5,435 bases of DNA from Rhodospirillaceae bacterium CCH5-H10 (GCA_001557035.1 LSKJ01000387.1:1-5435), one strand, 5' to 3'. Counted from the stretch's first letter, positions 1 through 4,971 are shown. Numbers and translations: made by a program. The notes: generated by a model from the letters alone, not told the origin.

Positions 1-563
1 TGGGCTCGGCGGGCAAGGCGATGATGCACACCGCCATCCGCGTGGTCGACGACGAGGGAAGCGACGTGCCCGCGGGCGGCATCGGCGAGCTGCTGATCAA
101 GGGGCCCAACATCACGCCGGGCTACTGGAACAACGAGGCGGCCACGAAGAAGAGCTTCACCGATGGCTGGCTGCATACCGGCGATGCCGCGCGTCTCGAC
201 GAGGAAGGCTTCGTCTACATCGTCGACCGATGGAAGGACATGTACATCTCGGGCGGCGAGAACGTGTATCCCGCCGAGGTGGAGAACGTGCTGTTCCAGA
301 TTCCCGCCGTCGCCGACGCCGCGATCATCGGCGTGCCCAACGAGCGCTGGGGCGAGGTCGGCATGGCGGTCATCGTTCGAAAACCCGACCAGCCGCTGGC
401 CGAGGGCGACGTGATCCAGCATTGCCTGGGTCGTCTCGCCAAGTTCAAGGTCCCGCAGTCCGTGACCTTCGTCGACGTCCTGCCCCGCAACGCGACGGGC
501 AAGGTCCTGAAGCGGGAGCTGCGGGTCCGGTATGTGGGACAGGGTGCCCCGGCGATTAGCTAG
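1..563 (+). CDS. AMP-forming acyl-CoA synthetase, 3' part only (5' end outside window)
   Basis: This is the C-terminal ~186 codons of an ANL-superfamily enzyme, which activates a carboxylic acid with ATP to an acyl-adenylate and then transfers it to CoA in the cytoplasm. The open frame runs in from the window edge (in phase from base 3), so the ATG at 21 is an internal Met and not the start. Motifs in order: GYWNN (about 120-134), GWLHTGD with the ribose-binding Asp (about 168-185), the hinge and A8 region DRWKDMYISGGENVYPAEVE (225-284), and A10 NATGKVLKREL, whose conserved adenylation Lys is at 501-503. TAG at 561-563 ends the gene at a normal C-terminus. The substrate cannot be told, because the acyl-pocket region lies upstream. 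Fatty-acyl, aryl or other acid:CoA ligases are all possible. No terminator is evident right after it. Confidence 0.93.
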   Translation, partial: GSAGKAMMHTAIRVVDDEGSDVPAGGIGELLIKGPNITPGYWNNEAATKKSFTDGWLHTGDAARLDEEGFVYIVDRWKDMYISGGENVYPAEVENVLFQIPAVADAAIIGVPNERWGEVGMAVIVRKPDQPLAEGDVIQHCLGRLAKFKVPQSVTFVDVLPRNATGKVLKRELRVRYVGQGAPAIS

Positions 564-679
564 GCTCGGGTCAGCGACAAGTAATCGTACTTTCAGTTGC
601 CGGATTTTCACTGTGCCGCGCAGTCGGCAGGCCCTAAGAAACTCGGATACGAGTACCGTCGGCCAAACCAGGAAGTTCA
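564..679. other. Intergenic gap before the GST gene
   Basis: These 116 bases hold no recognisable gene. They are slightly richer in A and T than the flanking genes and presumably carry the GST promoter, but no convincing -35/-10 pair was found. A Shine-Dalgarno-like AGGAAG lies at 670-675, just before the ATG at 680. No clear rho-independent terminator for the upstream synthetase was seen. Confidence 0.5.
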
Positions 680-1324
680 ATGCTCACGATCTACGGCGTC
701 TATCGCTCCCGCGCGTCCCGCAACATCTGGCTGGCGGAGGAGCTCGGCATCCCCTTCAAGCAGGTGCCGGTGATCCAGCATTATCGCACCGTGCCGGCCG
801 GTATGCTGCACACGCAGTCTCCGGAGTTCCTGAAGGTCAACCCGAACGGCCTCATCCCCTCGATCGATGATGACGGTCTGGTGCTGTACGAGTCGCTGGC
901 GATCAACCTCTACCTCGCGCGCAAGCATGGCGGCCCGGTCGCCGCGGCCAATGTGGCCGAGGAAGGCGAACTCGCGATGTGGTCCCTGTGGGCCGCGACC
1001 GGCGTCGAGCCGCACGCCATCAACGTCCTCTATCATCGCCTCGGCAACCCGACCGGCGTCAAGGATCCGAAGGTGGCCGACGCAGCGGTCGAGGCACTGA
1101 AGGGTCCGTTCGCCGTTCTCGACAAGGCGCTGGCGAAGACCGGCTGGCTGGTCGGCGGCCGTTTCACCGTGGCCGACCTGAACGTCGCCGAGATCGTGCG
1201 CTACGCGCAGGCCGCGCCCGAACTGTTCGACGCAGCGCCCCGCGTGAAGACATGGCTCGCCGCCTGCCAGGCCCGCCCCGCCTTCAAGAAGATGTGGGCC
1301 GCCCGCGACGCCGAGCCGGCATAG
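680..1324 (+). CDS. Glutathione S-transferase family protein
   Basis: A 214-residue cytosolic GST-type protein, the usual length for the family. The N-terminal thioredoxin-like domain (about residues 1-82) begins MLTIYGVYRSRASRN. The Ser/Arg-rich stretch at 10-14 sits where the catalytic Ser or Cys lies in many bacterial GSTs. NPNGLIPSI holds the cis-proline (P60), and Y70-E71-S72 matches the glutathione gamma-glutamyl binding signature. The C-terminal all-helical domain (about 92-210) has the N-capping box FTVADL (T163, D166), a hallmark of the fold. Known roles of the family are conjugation of glutathione to electrophiles, dehalogenation, isomerisation or peroxide handling, and the particular reaction here cannot be assigned. 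AGGAAG at 670-675 supports the ATG. Its TAG lies 2 bases from the stop of the converging gene. Confidence 0.93.
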   Translation: MLTIYGVYRSRASRNIWLAEELGIPFKQVPVIQHYRTVPAGMLHTQSPEFLKVNPNGLIPSIDDDGLVLYESLAINLYLARKHGGPVAAANVAEEGELAMWSLWAATGVEPHAINVLYHRLGNPTGVKDPKVADAAVEALKGPFAVLDKALAKTGWLVGGRFTVADLNVAEIVRYAQAAPELFDAAPRVKTWLAACQARPAFKKMWAARDAEPA

Positions 1325-1326
1325 AG

Positions 1327-1839
1327 TCAGCTCGCGGGCGCTGCCCTGGTAAGCGTCGCCAGACGCGCCGTGGCGCCCGCGATCGCCTCCGGGGAGAACC
1401 TGTCGGGATAGGTCAGCACGAGCTGTTCGCCCGTCAGTTCGACCATGCCGTTGGCCGCCAGGAGATCGAAAGATTCCGGCGCGTCCTTGCTCCTGGCCCA
1501 GTCCTCGAGACAGTGGACGACGCCCTTGCTCTTCAACTTGAGGCGCGTCCGGCTGGCGCGCGTGGCCCGCTTGTTCTTCGCCGTGAGCAACTCCTCGTAG
1601 GCCGCAAGCGTGCGGTAGAAGGCCCGCTCCAGGGGATCTTCCTGGCTCGCCCCCTCGAGCGAGCAGAGTTGGTCGAATGCCTGTCGCCAGATGTCCTCGC
1701 GCCCCATGCGCCGGGCGTTTTGCATCAACGTGCGCAACTGCCCGGGATCGGTGTAGCTCTCGATCGGCTTGGCCAGTGTCTGCTTCAAGCCTGGAGCCGG
1801 CTTCTCGGCCGGCGGACGCTTAGATGTGTTCTTCGACAC
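1327..1839 (-). CDS. Conserved hypothetical protein with a basic central segment
   Basis: A 170-residue protein from the chosen GTG at 1839, of unknown function. An upstream ATG at 1896 is in frame, but its extra 19 residues look unnatural and the GTG is preceded by a strong AGGAGAA. The N-terminus is Lys/Pro/Ser-rich and probably disordered (1-25). A helical region follows (about 30-88, with SYTDPGQLRTLMQNARRMG and FYRTLAAYEELL). Then comes a strongly basic stretch (KNKRATRASRTRLKLKSK, 88-105) and a C-terminal part with CLEDWA and LVLTYPDRFSPEA. The YEELLT-KN-TRASRTR-KG pattern resembles a recurring family of alphaproteobacterial hypothetical proteins, from memory only. The basic segment could bind nucleic acid, but no helix-turn-helix or catalytic motif is clear. 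No signal peptide or membrane segment is seen. It lies downstream of the GNAT gene on the same strand, 114 bases away, so co-transcription is possible. Confidence 0.75.
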   Translation of the reverse strand: MSKNTSKRPPAEKPAPGLKQTLAKPIESYTDPGQLRTLMQNARRMGREDIWRQAFDQLCSLEGASQEDPLERAFYRTLAAYEELLTAKNKRATRASRTRLKLKSKGVVHCLEDWARSKDAPESFDLLAANGMVELTGEQLVLTYPDRFSPEAIAGATARLATLTRAAPAS

Positions 1840-1953
1840 GGGCTTCTCCTGCACGAATGTCCGGCACTTTGTGTGCAAGAGAAGCCACAGTAGCACATTG
1901 ATCGTCCTGCGAACCGATCGTTCACGGGGCGAAAGCCGGCCTCCCCGCCGTTG
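1840..1953. other. Gap between the hypothetical gene and the GNAT gene
   Basis: The 114 bases between two same-strand genes contain the ribosome binding site described separately. I see no strong terminator after the GNAT stop (1954) and no convincing promoter. Either read-through or a weak promoter could serve the downstream gene. Confidence 0.4.
1844..1850 (-). promoter_or_regulatory. Ribosome binding site deciding the GTG start at 1839
   Basis: Read on the minus strand this is AGGAGAA, followed by GCCC and GTG. The core GGAG lies 6 bases from the GTG, good Shine-Dalgarno spacing. The alternative ATG at 1896 lacks a comparable site, so translation most likely starts at the GTG. Confidence 0.7.
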
Positions 1954-2409
1954 CTAGGCCGCGAGAACCAACCGGTCATTGGCCACGGCGAAGCCGAAAT
2001 TCTCGTAGAAGCGCTTCGCGGCCCCCTCGCCCACGACGGCCTCGACCTGCACCGCACGGCGCTGGCGCGACCATTCGACGGCGGCGGCCAGGAGGCGCCG
2101 GCCGATACGGCGGCCGCGCTGATCGGCGCGCACGACGAGATTGTCGACCTCGATGACCTTGTGGGCGCCCGTCCCTTCGAGCGGCACCAGCCGCGTCACC
2201 AGCACCGCGACGGCCAGGACGCCCATCTCGCTCTGGGCCACCAGCAGGGTCGTGCCGGGCGTTTCGAGCCATGTCAGGACCTGCTCGCGTCCGTTCTCGC
2301 CACCATCGAGGAGATCGGTCAGTTCCTCGATGTCGCGCGGACCCGCCAGCCTCACGCGGATGGCGAGGGGGGAAAGTTGCGGTTCAATTTCTGCTTCGAT
2401 GATCGACAT
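1954..2409 (-). CDS. GNAT-family N-acetyltransferase
   Basis: A 151-residue protein of normal GNAT length. Members transfer an acetyl group from acetyl-CoA to an amine on a small molecule, peptide or protein. Residues 18-32 (IRVRLAGPRDIEELT) form the usual first strand and helix. The segment at about 86-110 (IEVDNLVVRADQRGRRIGRRLL) is motif A, with the acetyl-CoA pyrophosphate loop QRGRRIG (97-103). AKRFYENFGF (131-140) is the typical motif B, with the Tyr often involved in catalysis. The substrate is unknown. The ATG at 2409 is supported by a near-perfect GGAGG (2415-2419) at 5-base spacing. That site can be buried in a hairpin (see 2415-2448), and a promoter with a structured leader lies upstream. 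The order GNAT then hypothetical protein on one strand suggests a small transcription unit. Confidence 0.92.
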   Translation of the reverse strand: MSIIEAEIEPQLSPLAIRVRLAGPRDIEELTDLLDGGENGREQVLTWLETPGTTLLVAQSEMGVLAVAVLVTRLVPLEGTGAHKVIEVDNLVVRADQRGRRIGRRLLAAAVEWSRQRRAVQVEAVVGEGAAKRFYENFGFAVANDRLVLAA

Positions 2410-2414
2410 GTCGT

Positions 2415-2448
2415 CCTCCGGTTTGCGGTTTCCGCCGCAGGCCGGAGG
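2415..2448 (-). promoter_or_regulatory. Hairpin sequestering the GNAT ribosome binding site
   Basis: In the minus-strand RNA, CCTCCGG (2448-2442) pairs with CCGGAGG (2421-2415), which contains the whole Shine-Dalgarno sequence of the GNAT gene. Inside it, TGCGG pairs with CCGCA around a 6-base loop, giving a 7-bp plus 5-bp stem separated by a small internal loop. A competing hairpin, AGGCC-TCC-GGCCT (2451-2439), uses the same upstream strand and would free the ribosome binding site. The pairings are read directly from the sequence. A switching role is inference. Confidence 0.4.
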
Positions 2449-2466
2449 CCTGGTCCTAGAATACGA

Positions 2467-2489
2467 AAGCCGCCGGGATGCGGCGGCTT
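2467..2489 (-). terminator. Terminator-like hairpin
   Basis: A perfect 9-bp GC-rich stem, AAGCCGCCG / CGGCGGCTT, closes a 5-base loop. On the minus strand it is followed by TCGTATTCT, giving a loose U-rich tail. It would stop a transcript started at the promoter at 2574-2602 after about 100 bases, or act as an attenuator before the GNAT gene. It could also end read-through from the lyase gene. The broken U tract makes the efficiency uncertain. The downstream sequence on the plus strand (CGTTGAG) is less terminator-like. Confidence 0.55.
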
Positions 2490-2515
2490 CGTTGAGTCAT
2501 GACCCTTCGCGCCGC

Positions 2516-2566
2516 CTATGTAAGGGGCGTAAAATACCAAGCGTTGTGAGACAGGGTCTTGAGCAT
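2516..2566 (-). CDS. Possible 16-residue leader peptide ORF
   Basis: ATG at 2566 to TAG at 2516 reads MLKTLSHNAWYFTPLT. The ATG falls about 8 bases past the -10 element of the promoter, roughly where transcription should begin, so translation would be leaderless or nearly so. No Shine-Dalgarno sequence precedes it. It ends before the terminator-like hairpin, which is where an attenuation leader peptide would sit, but there is no run of one regulatory codon (only a W-Y-F cluster). An ORF this short can arise by chance. Confidence 0.15.
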   Translation of the reverse strand: MLKTLSHNAWYFTPLT

Positions 2567-2573
2567 GGGCAGT

Positions 2574-2602
2574 TTATAAGTCTTTGATCGCGGGCCTGTC
2601 AA
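2574..2602 (-). promoter_or_regulatory. Near-consensus sigma70 promoter, minus strand
   Basis: On the minus strand TTGACA (2602-2597) is a perfect -35 hexamer. A 17-base spacer leads to TTATAA (2579-2574), or TATAAA with an 18-base spacer, as the -10. Transcription should start near 2566-2568 and run toward the terminator-like hairpin and the GNAT gene. It is the best promoter in the window. The 31-bp inverted repeat ends 8 bases upstream of the -35. Confidence 0.65.
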
Positions 2603-2610
2603 TGTCCTCT

Positions 2611-2680
2611 GTGTCATCCCGAGCGCAGCGAGGGATCCTTCCTGCGATCGAAGGATCCCTCGCTGCGCTCGGGATGACAC
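2611..2680. repeat. Perfect 31-bp inverted repeat (dispersed palindromic element)
   Basis: The left arm (2611-2641, beginning GTGTCATCCCGAGCGCAGCG) and right arm (2650-2680) are exact reverse complements around the 8-base spacer CTGCGATC. It belongs to the dispersed palindrome type TCATCCCGAGCGCAGCGAGG, whose spurious translation gives peptides containing CHPERSEGS. Such a peptide is indeed readable here on the minus strand. It lies between the lyase stop (2706) and the minus-strand promoter. It may stabilise or end the 3' end of the lyase mRNA, although no U tract follows it. Confidence 0.9.
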
Positions 2681-2705
2681 GTGTTAGGGATAACCCGCGT
2701 CGCGA

Positions 2706-3647
2706 CTATTCTGCCGCGACGGCCATCGCCTGCTTGAGGCCGGGCATGGTGAAGCCGAGCTTGTCGAGCTTCTCGATCATGTCGCGGCCGGTCTTCTCGT
2801 CGATCTCGACGAGCGGCGGGCGCACCGGGTTCCACTGCGGGTCGCTGCCGTAGTGCGCGATCACGTACTTCAGCGCCGGGATCATCACATAGCCCTGCAT
2901 CACGCCGCGGACCTCGTTGATCCAGGCCTGCAGCTTGTCGCCCTCGGGCGTGCCGTAGGCCTTGATCGTCTCTGCGATCTTGCCGGGGTTGATGTTGGCC
3001 GTGGCGCTGATGCAGCCGACGCCGCCAGCCTTCAGGTTCTCCAGGATCGGCTTCTCGTTGCCGGAGAAGACGTCGAAGCCGTCCTTGGCGAAGGCGTCGA
3101 TCATGCTCTTGGTGTGGGGCCAATCGTCTGACGAATCCTTCATGCCGGCGATCTGCTTGGGATAGGCCTTCATCAGGCGCTCGACCAGCTTGTGCGTGAT
3201 CGGCACGGCCGAGACCGGCGGGATGTGATAGAGATAGACGCGCAGGCGATCGTCACCGACGCGCTGCACCACTTCCGAGAAGAAGCGGAACAGCCCCTCT
3301 TCCGGAACGCCCTTGTAGTAGAACGGCGGCAGCATCAGCACGCCGCCGACACCGAGCTTCACCGCATGCGCGCTGACCTCGGCCGCCTCGCTGATCGAGC
3401 TGGCGCCGGTGCCGGGCATCATGCGTTCGGTCGGGACGCCGGATGCGACGACGGCCTCTAGCAGGCTCATGCGCTCCTTGGCCGACATCGAATTGGCTTC
3501 CGAGTTGGTGCCGAAGACCGCGAGGCCGCAATCCTGGCTGATCAGCCACTTGCAGTGCGCGATGAAGCGGCCGACGTCGGGGGACAGATCGCGCTTGAAG
3601 GGCGTGACGACGGGCGAAAGAACGCCTTTGATCCGTGCTGCGGCCAT
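2706..3647 (-). CDS. Dihydrodipicolinate synthase / N-acetylneuraminate lyase family protein
   Basis: A 313-residue class I (Schiff-base) aldolase/dehydratase of the DapA/NanA (beta/alpha)8-barrel family, at the family's usual length. Visible features are VVTPF near the N-terminus, GTNSE (46-50) at the place of the GTTGE loop, PPFYYK (107-112) with the possible triad Tyr, YHIPP with the catalytic Tyr (Y140), GMKDSS with the Schiff-base Lys (K170), and GGVGCISATAN (208-218). The Arg that in true DapA follows the YNxPxRT motif is absent (YHIPPVSAVPI here), so lysine biosynthesis is unlikely. An N-acetylneuraminate lyase-like or 2-keto-3-deoxy-acid aldolase/dehydratase is more likely. The ATG at 3647 is chosen over an in-frame ATG at 3716: it gives the normal family N-terminus and has GGGAG 10 bases upstream, while the longer form would overlap the divergent gene. 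It shares a 59-base divergent region with the FAH-fold gene. Confidence 0.92.
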   Translation of the reverse strand: MAAARIKGVLSPVVTPFKRDLSPDVGRFIAHCKWLISQDCGLAVFGTNSEANSMSAKERMSLLEAVVASGVPTERMMPGTGASSISEAAEVSAHAVKLGVGGVLMLPPFYYKGVPEEGLFRFFSEVVQRVGDDRLRVYLYHIPPVSAVPITHKLVERLMKAYPKQIAGMKDSSDDWPHTKSMIDAFAKDGFDVFSGNEKPILENLKAGGVGCISATANINPGKIAETIKAYGTPEGDKLQAWINEVRGVMQGYVMIPALKYVIAHYGSDPQWNPVRPPLVEIDEKTGRDMIEKLDKLGFTMPGLKQAMAVAAE

Positions 3648-3706
3648 GATCTTATTTCTCCCGGGAATGGCGCGCCTTTTCTGCAACGAAGCGCCGGAGA
3701 CGTCCA
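3648..3706. promoter_or_regulatory. 59-base divergent intergenic region
   Basis: This very short gap separates two outward-facing genes and must hold both ribosome binding sites. Promoters probably overlap it or reach into the coding regions. It contains two 8-base palindromes, TCCCGGGA (3659-3666) and GGCGCGCC (3669-3676), the first overlapping the lyase ribosome binding site. Either could be an operator, but such GC palindromes also occur by chance. No consensus -35/-10 pair was found. Confidence 0.4.
3696..3699 (+). promoter_or_regulatory. Ribosome binding site deciding the GTG start at 3707
   Basis: GGAG lies 7 bases before the GTG at 3707, which gives an N-terminus (MSPSLSEILPEDG) that fits the XylX-like family. 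No upstream ATG in frame competes within the intergenic gap. Confidence 0.65.
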
Positions 3707-4843
3707 GTGTCACCATCTCTCAGCGAAATTCTGCCCGAGGACGGCACCGCCGGCACGCTCGTCAGCCGCGTATGGCGTGCAGGAAGCCCGGCCGGACCTG
3801 CCATCGTGGCCGTGCGAGCCGACGGGGTCTTCGACCTCTCCTCGACCGTGCCGACGATGGCCGACCTCTGCAACGCGCCCGATCCGACGGCGCTTGCGCG
3901 CAATTCCCCGGGTGAGCGCATCGGCGCGCTGCAGGACCTCGTCGGCGATCTGCTCGCGCCGGTCGACCTGCAGGCGCTGAAGGCCGCCGGCGTCACCTTC
4001 GCCGTCAGCCTGCTGGAGCGGTTGATCGAGGAACACGCCAAGGGCGATCCCGCGCGCGCCGAGCAGGTGCGCGGAGAACTGAACTCGATCATCGGTGCCG
4101 ATGTGAGCGCCATCAAGCCGGGCTCGCCCGAGGCCGAGGCACTCAAGAAGACCCTGATGGCGCGCGGCGCCTGGTCGCCCTACCTCGAAGTCGGCATCGG
4201 CCCCTATGCCGAAATCTTCACCAAGGCGCCACCGATGGCCGCCGTCGGCTACGGCGCGGAGATCGGCATCCGGCCTGATTCCGACTGGAACAATCCGGAG
4301 CCCGAGGTGACGCTGATCGTCAGCGCCAAGGGCAGGATCGTCGGCGCGACGCTCGGCAACGACGTCAACCTGCGCGATATCGAGGGCCGCAGCGCCCTCC
4401 TGCTGGGCATCGCCAAGGACAACAACGCCTCCTGCGCGCTCGGCCCCTTCATCCGCCTGTTCGACGATACGTTCTCGCTCGACGATGTGCGCAAGGCCAA
4501 GGTCGATCTCGAAGTGACCGGTCCCGACCAGTTCCGCCTGCGCGGGTCGAGCGACCTGTCGAAGATCAGCCGCGATCCCACCGATCTCGTCGCGCAGGCG
4601 ATGAGCGCGCATCAGTATCCCGACGGCATGGCGCTGATGACCGGCACGCTGTTCGCCCCGACCGAGCCGCGCAAGCCCGGCGGCACCGGCTTCACGCACA
4701 TGGTGGGCGACATGGTCTCGATCAGCTCGCCCAAGCTCGGCACTCTCACCAACAAGGTGAACCATTGCGACAAGATCCCGCCATGGACATTCGGCGCGGG
4801 AGCGCTGATGCGTAACCTCGCGGCACGAGGGTTGCTGCGGTAA
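3707..4843 (+). CDS. Fumarylacetoacetate hydrolase-fold protein, XylX-like (2-keto-3-deoxy-sugar-acid dehydratase candidate)
   Basis: A 378-residue protein of the FAH superfamily: metal-dependent cytoplasmic enzymes that hydrolyse, isomerise, decarboxylate or dehydrate 2-keto acids. The N-terminal ~85 residues form a family-specific leader domain. The stretch at 84-110 (APVDLQALKAAGVTFAVSLLER and on) introduces the catalytic domain. WNNPEPEV (194-201) has the ExE metal ligands E198 and E200. GNDVNLRDIEGRS (217-229) probably supplies the third acidic ligand, D219. AKDNNASCALGP (236-247) carries the conserved active-site Lys (K237). The QYPDGMALMTGTLFAPT and GFTHMVGD segments follow. The whole pattern closely resembles, from memory, Caulobacter XylX, which dehydrates 2-keto-3-deoxy-D-xylonate to alpha-ketoglutarate semialdehyde. 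General FAH-family annotation is secure and the exact substrate is inference. The GTG start has a good GGAG. The divergent neighbour is a DapA/NanA-family lyase. Confidence 0.92.
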   Translation: MSPSLSEILPEDGTAGTLVSRVWRAGSPAGPAIVAVRADGVFDLSSTVPTMADLCNAPDPTALARNSPGERIGALQDLVGDLLAPVDLQALKAAGVTFAVSLLERLIEEHAKGDPARAEQVRGELNSIIGADVSAIKPGSPEAEALKKTLMARGAWSPYLEVGIGPYAEIFTKAPPMAAVGYGAEIGIRPDSDWNNPEPEVTLIVSAKGRIVGATLGNDVNLRDIEGRSALLLGIAKDNNASCALGPFIRLFDDTFSLDDVRKAKVDLEVTGPDQFRLRGSSDLSKISRDPTDLVAQAMSAHQYPDGMALMTGTLFAPTEPRKPGGTGFTHMVGDMVSISSPKLGTLTNKVNHCDKIPPWTFGAGALMRNLAARGLLR

Positions 4844-4863
4844 TGCATCCTCCCTTTCATGCT

Positions 4864-4957
4864 CCTCTCCCCCGCTAGGGGGAGAGGCAGGGTGAGGGGG
4901 TAGCGCACTGCCCTCGTCGCCCCCTGACCTAGCCTCTCCCCCCTAGCCGGGGAGAGG
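4864..4957. repeat. Pair of inverted REP-like units (BIME-like)
   Basis: The first unit (4864-4900) starts with the hairpin CCTCTCCCCC-GCTA-GGGGGAGAGG (10-bp stem) and continues CAGGGTGAGGGGG. The second (4920-4957) is the same unit in reverse orientation: CCCCCTGACCTAG, then CCTCTCCCC-N7-GGGGAGAGG (9-bp stem). A 19-base spacer separates them. The units differ at a few positions, as in diverged copies. This is the layout of bacterial interspersed mosaic elements built from REP sequences of the CTCTCCCC..GGGGAGAGG kind. It fills most of the 128 bases between the FAH-fold and amidase genes and ends 14 bases before the amidase ATG. It could attenuate read-through. Confidence 0.85.
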
Positions 4958-4971
4958 AACAAGAGAAGACC

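Larger units (their letters stand above)
2460..2567 (-). ncRNA. Candidate small RNA or structured mRNA leader
   Basis: Between a strong minus-strand promoter and a terminator-like hairpin lies a segment of about 105 bases that is AT-richer than the flanking genes and has potential structure. GACCCT (minus, 2558-2553) pairs perfectly with AGGGTC (2506-2501), enclosing a possible small CGCC/GGCG hairpin, with the terminator stem after it. This layout of promoter, folded body and terminator is that of an independent small RNA, or of a 5' leader controlling the GNAT gene. It matches no RNA family I can name. It contains a possible 16-codon ORF, listed separately. The evidence is architectural only. 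Confidence 0.3.

Noticed and set aside
597..625. Possible plus-strand promoter (TTGCCG) before the GST gene
   Set aside because: No acceptable -10 hexamer lies at 16-18 bases from it.
979..1893. Long 304-codon plus-strand open frame across the GST 3' end and the hypothetical gene
   Set aside because: It is extremely Arg-rich, lacks family motifs, and overlaps a well-supported GST and an oppositely oriented gene. It is a by-product of high GC content.
1840..1896. ATG at 1896 as start of the hypothetical protein
   Set aside because: The 19 extra residues (MLLWLLLHTK and on) might look like a signal segment, but they are followed directly by a strong ribosome binding site and GTG and have no cleavage-site pattern.
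2352..2540. 62-codon minus-strand open frame starting at a TTG upstream of the GNAT gene
   Set aside because: It has no Shine-Dalgarno site, runs through the terminator-like hairpin and overlaps the GNAT start. Its composition is not protein-like.
2614..3123. Minus-strand open frame ending in a CHPERSEGS-containing peptide
   Set aside because: The tail is translation of the palindromic repeat, and the rest is an out-of-frame reading of the lyase gene. Such proteins are known artefacts.
3648..3716. Upstream ATG (3716) giving a 336-residue lyase
   Set aside because: The extra 23 residues do not fit the family N-terminus and would overlap the start of the divergent FAH-fold gene. The ATG at 3647 has a GGGAG upstream and gives the normal length.
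3710..4765. 351-codon minus-strand open frame opposite the FAH-fold gene
   Set aside because: The plus strand carries a clear FAH-family protein with catalytic motifs. The antisense frame is rich in Arg, Gly, Ala and His and has no recognisable domain.
4864..4957. CRISPR-like or tRNA-like interpretation of the repeated hairpins
   Set aside because: There are only two units, in inverted and not direct orientation, with no regular spacers, cloverleaf or cas genes. A REP pair explains it better.
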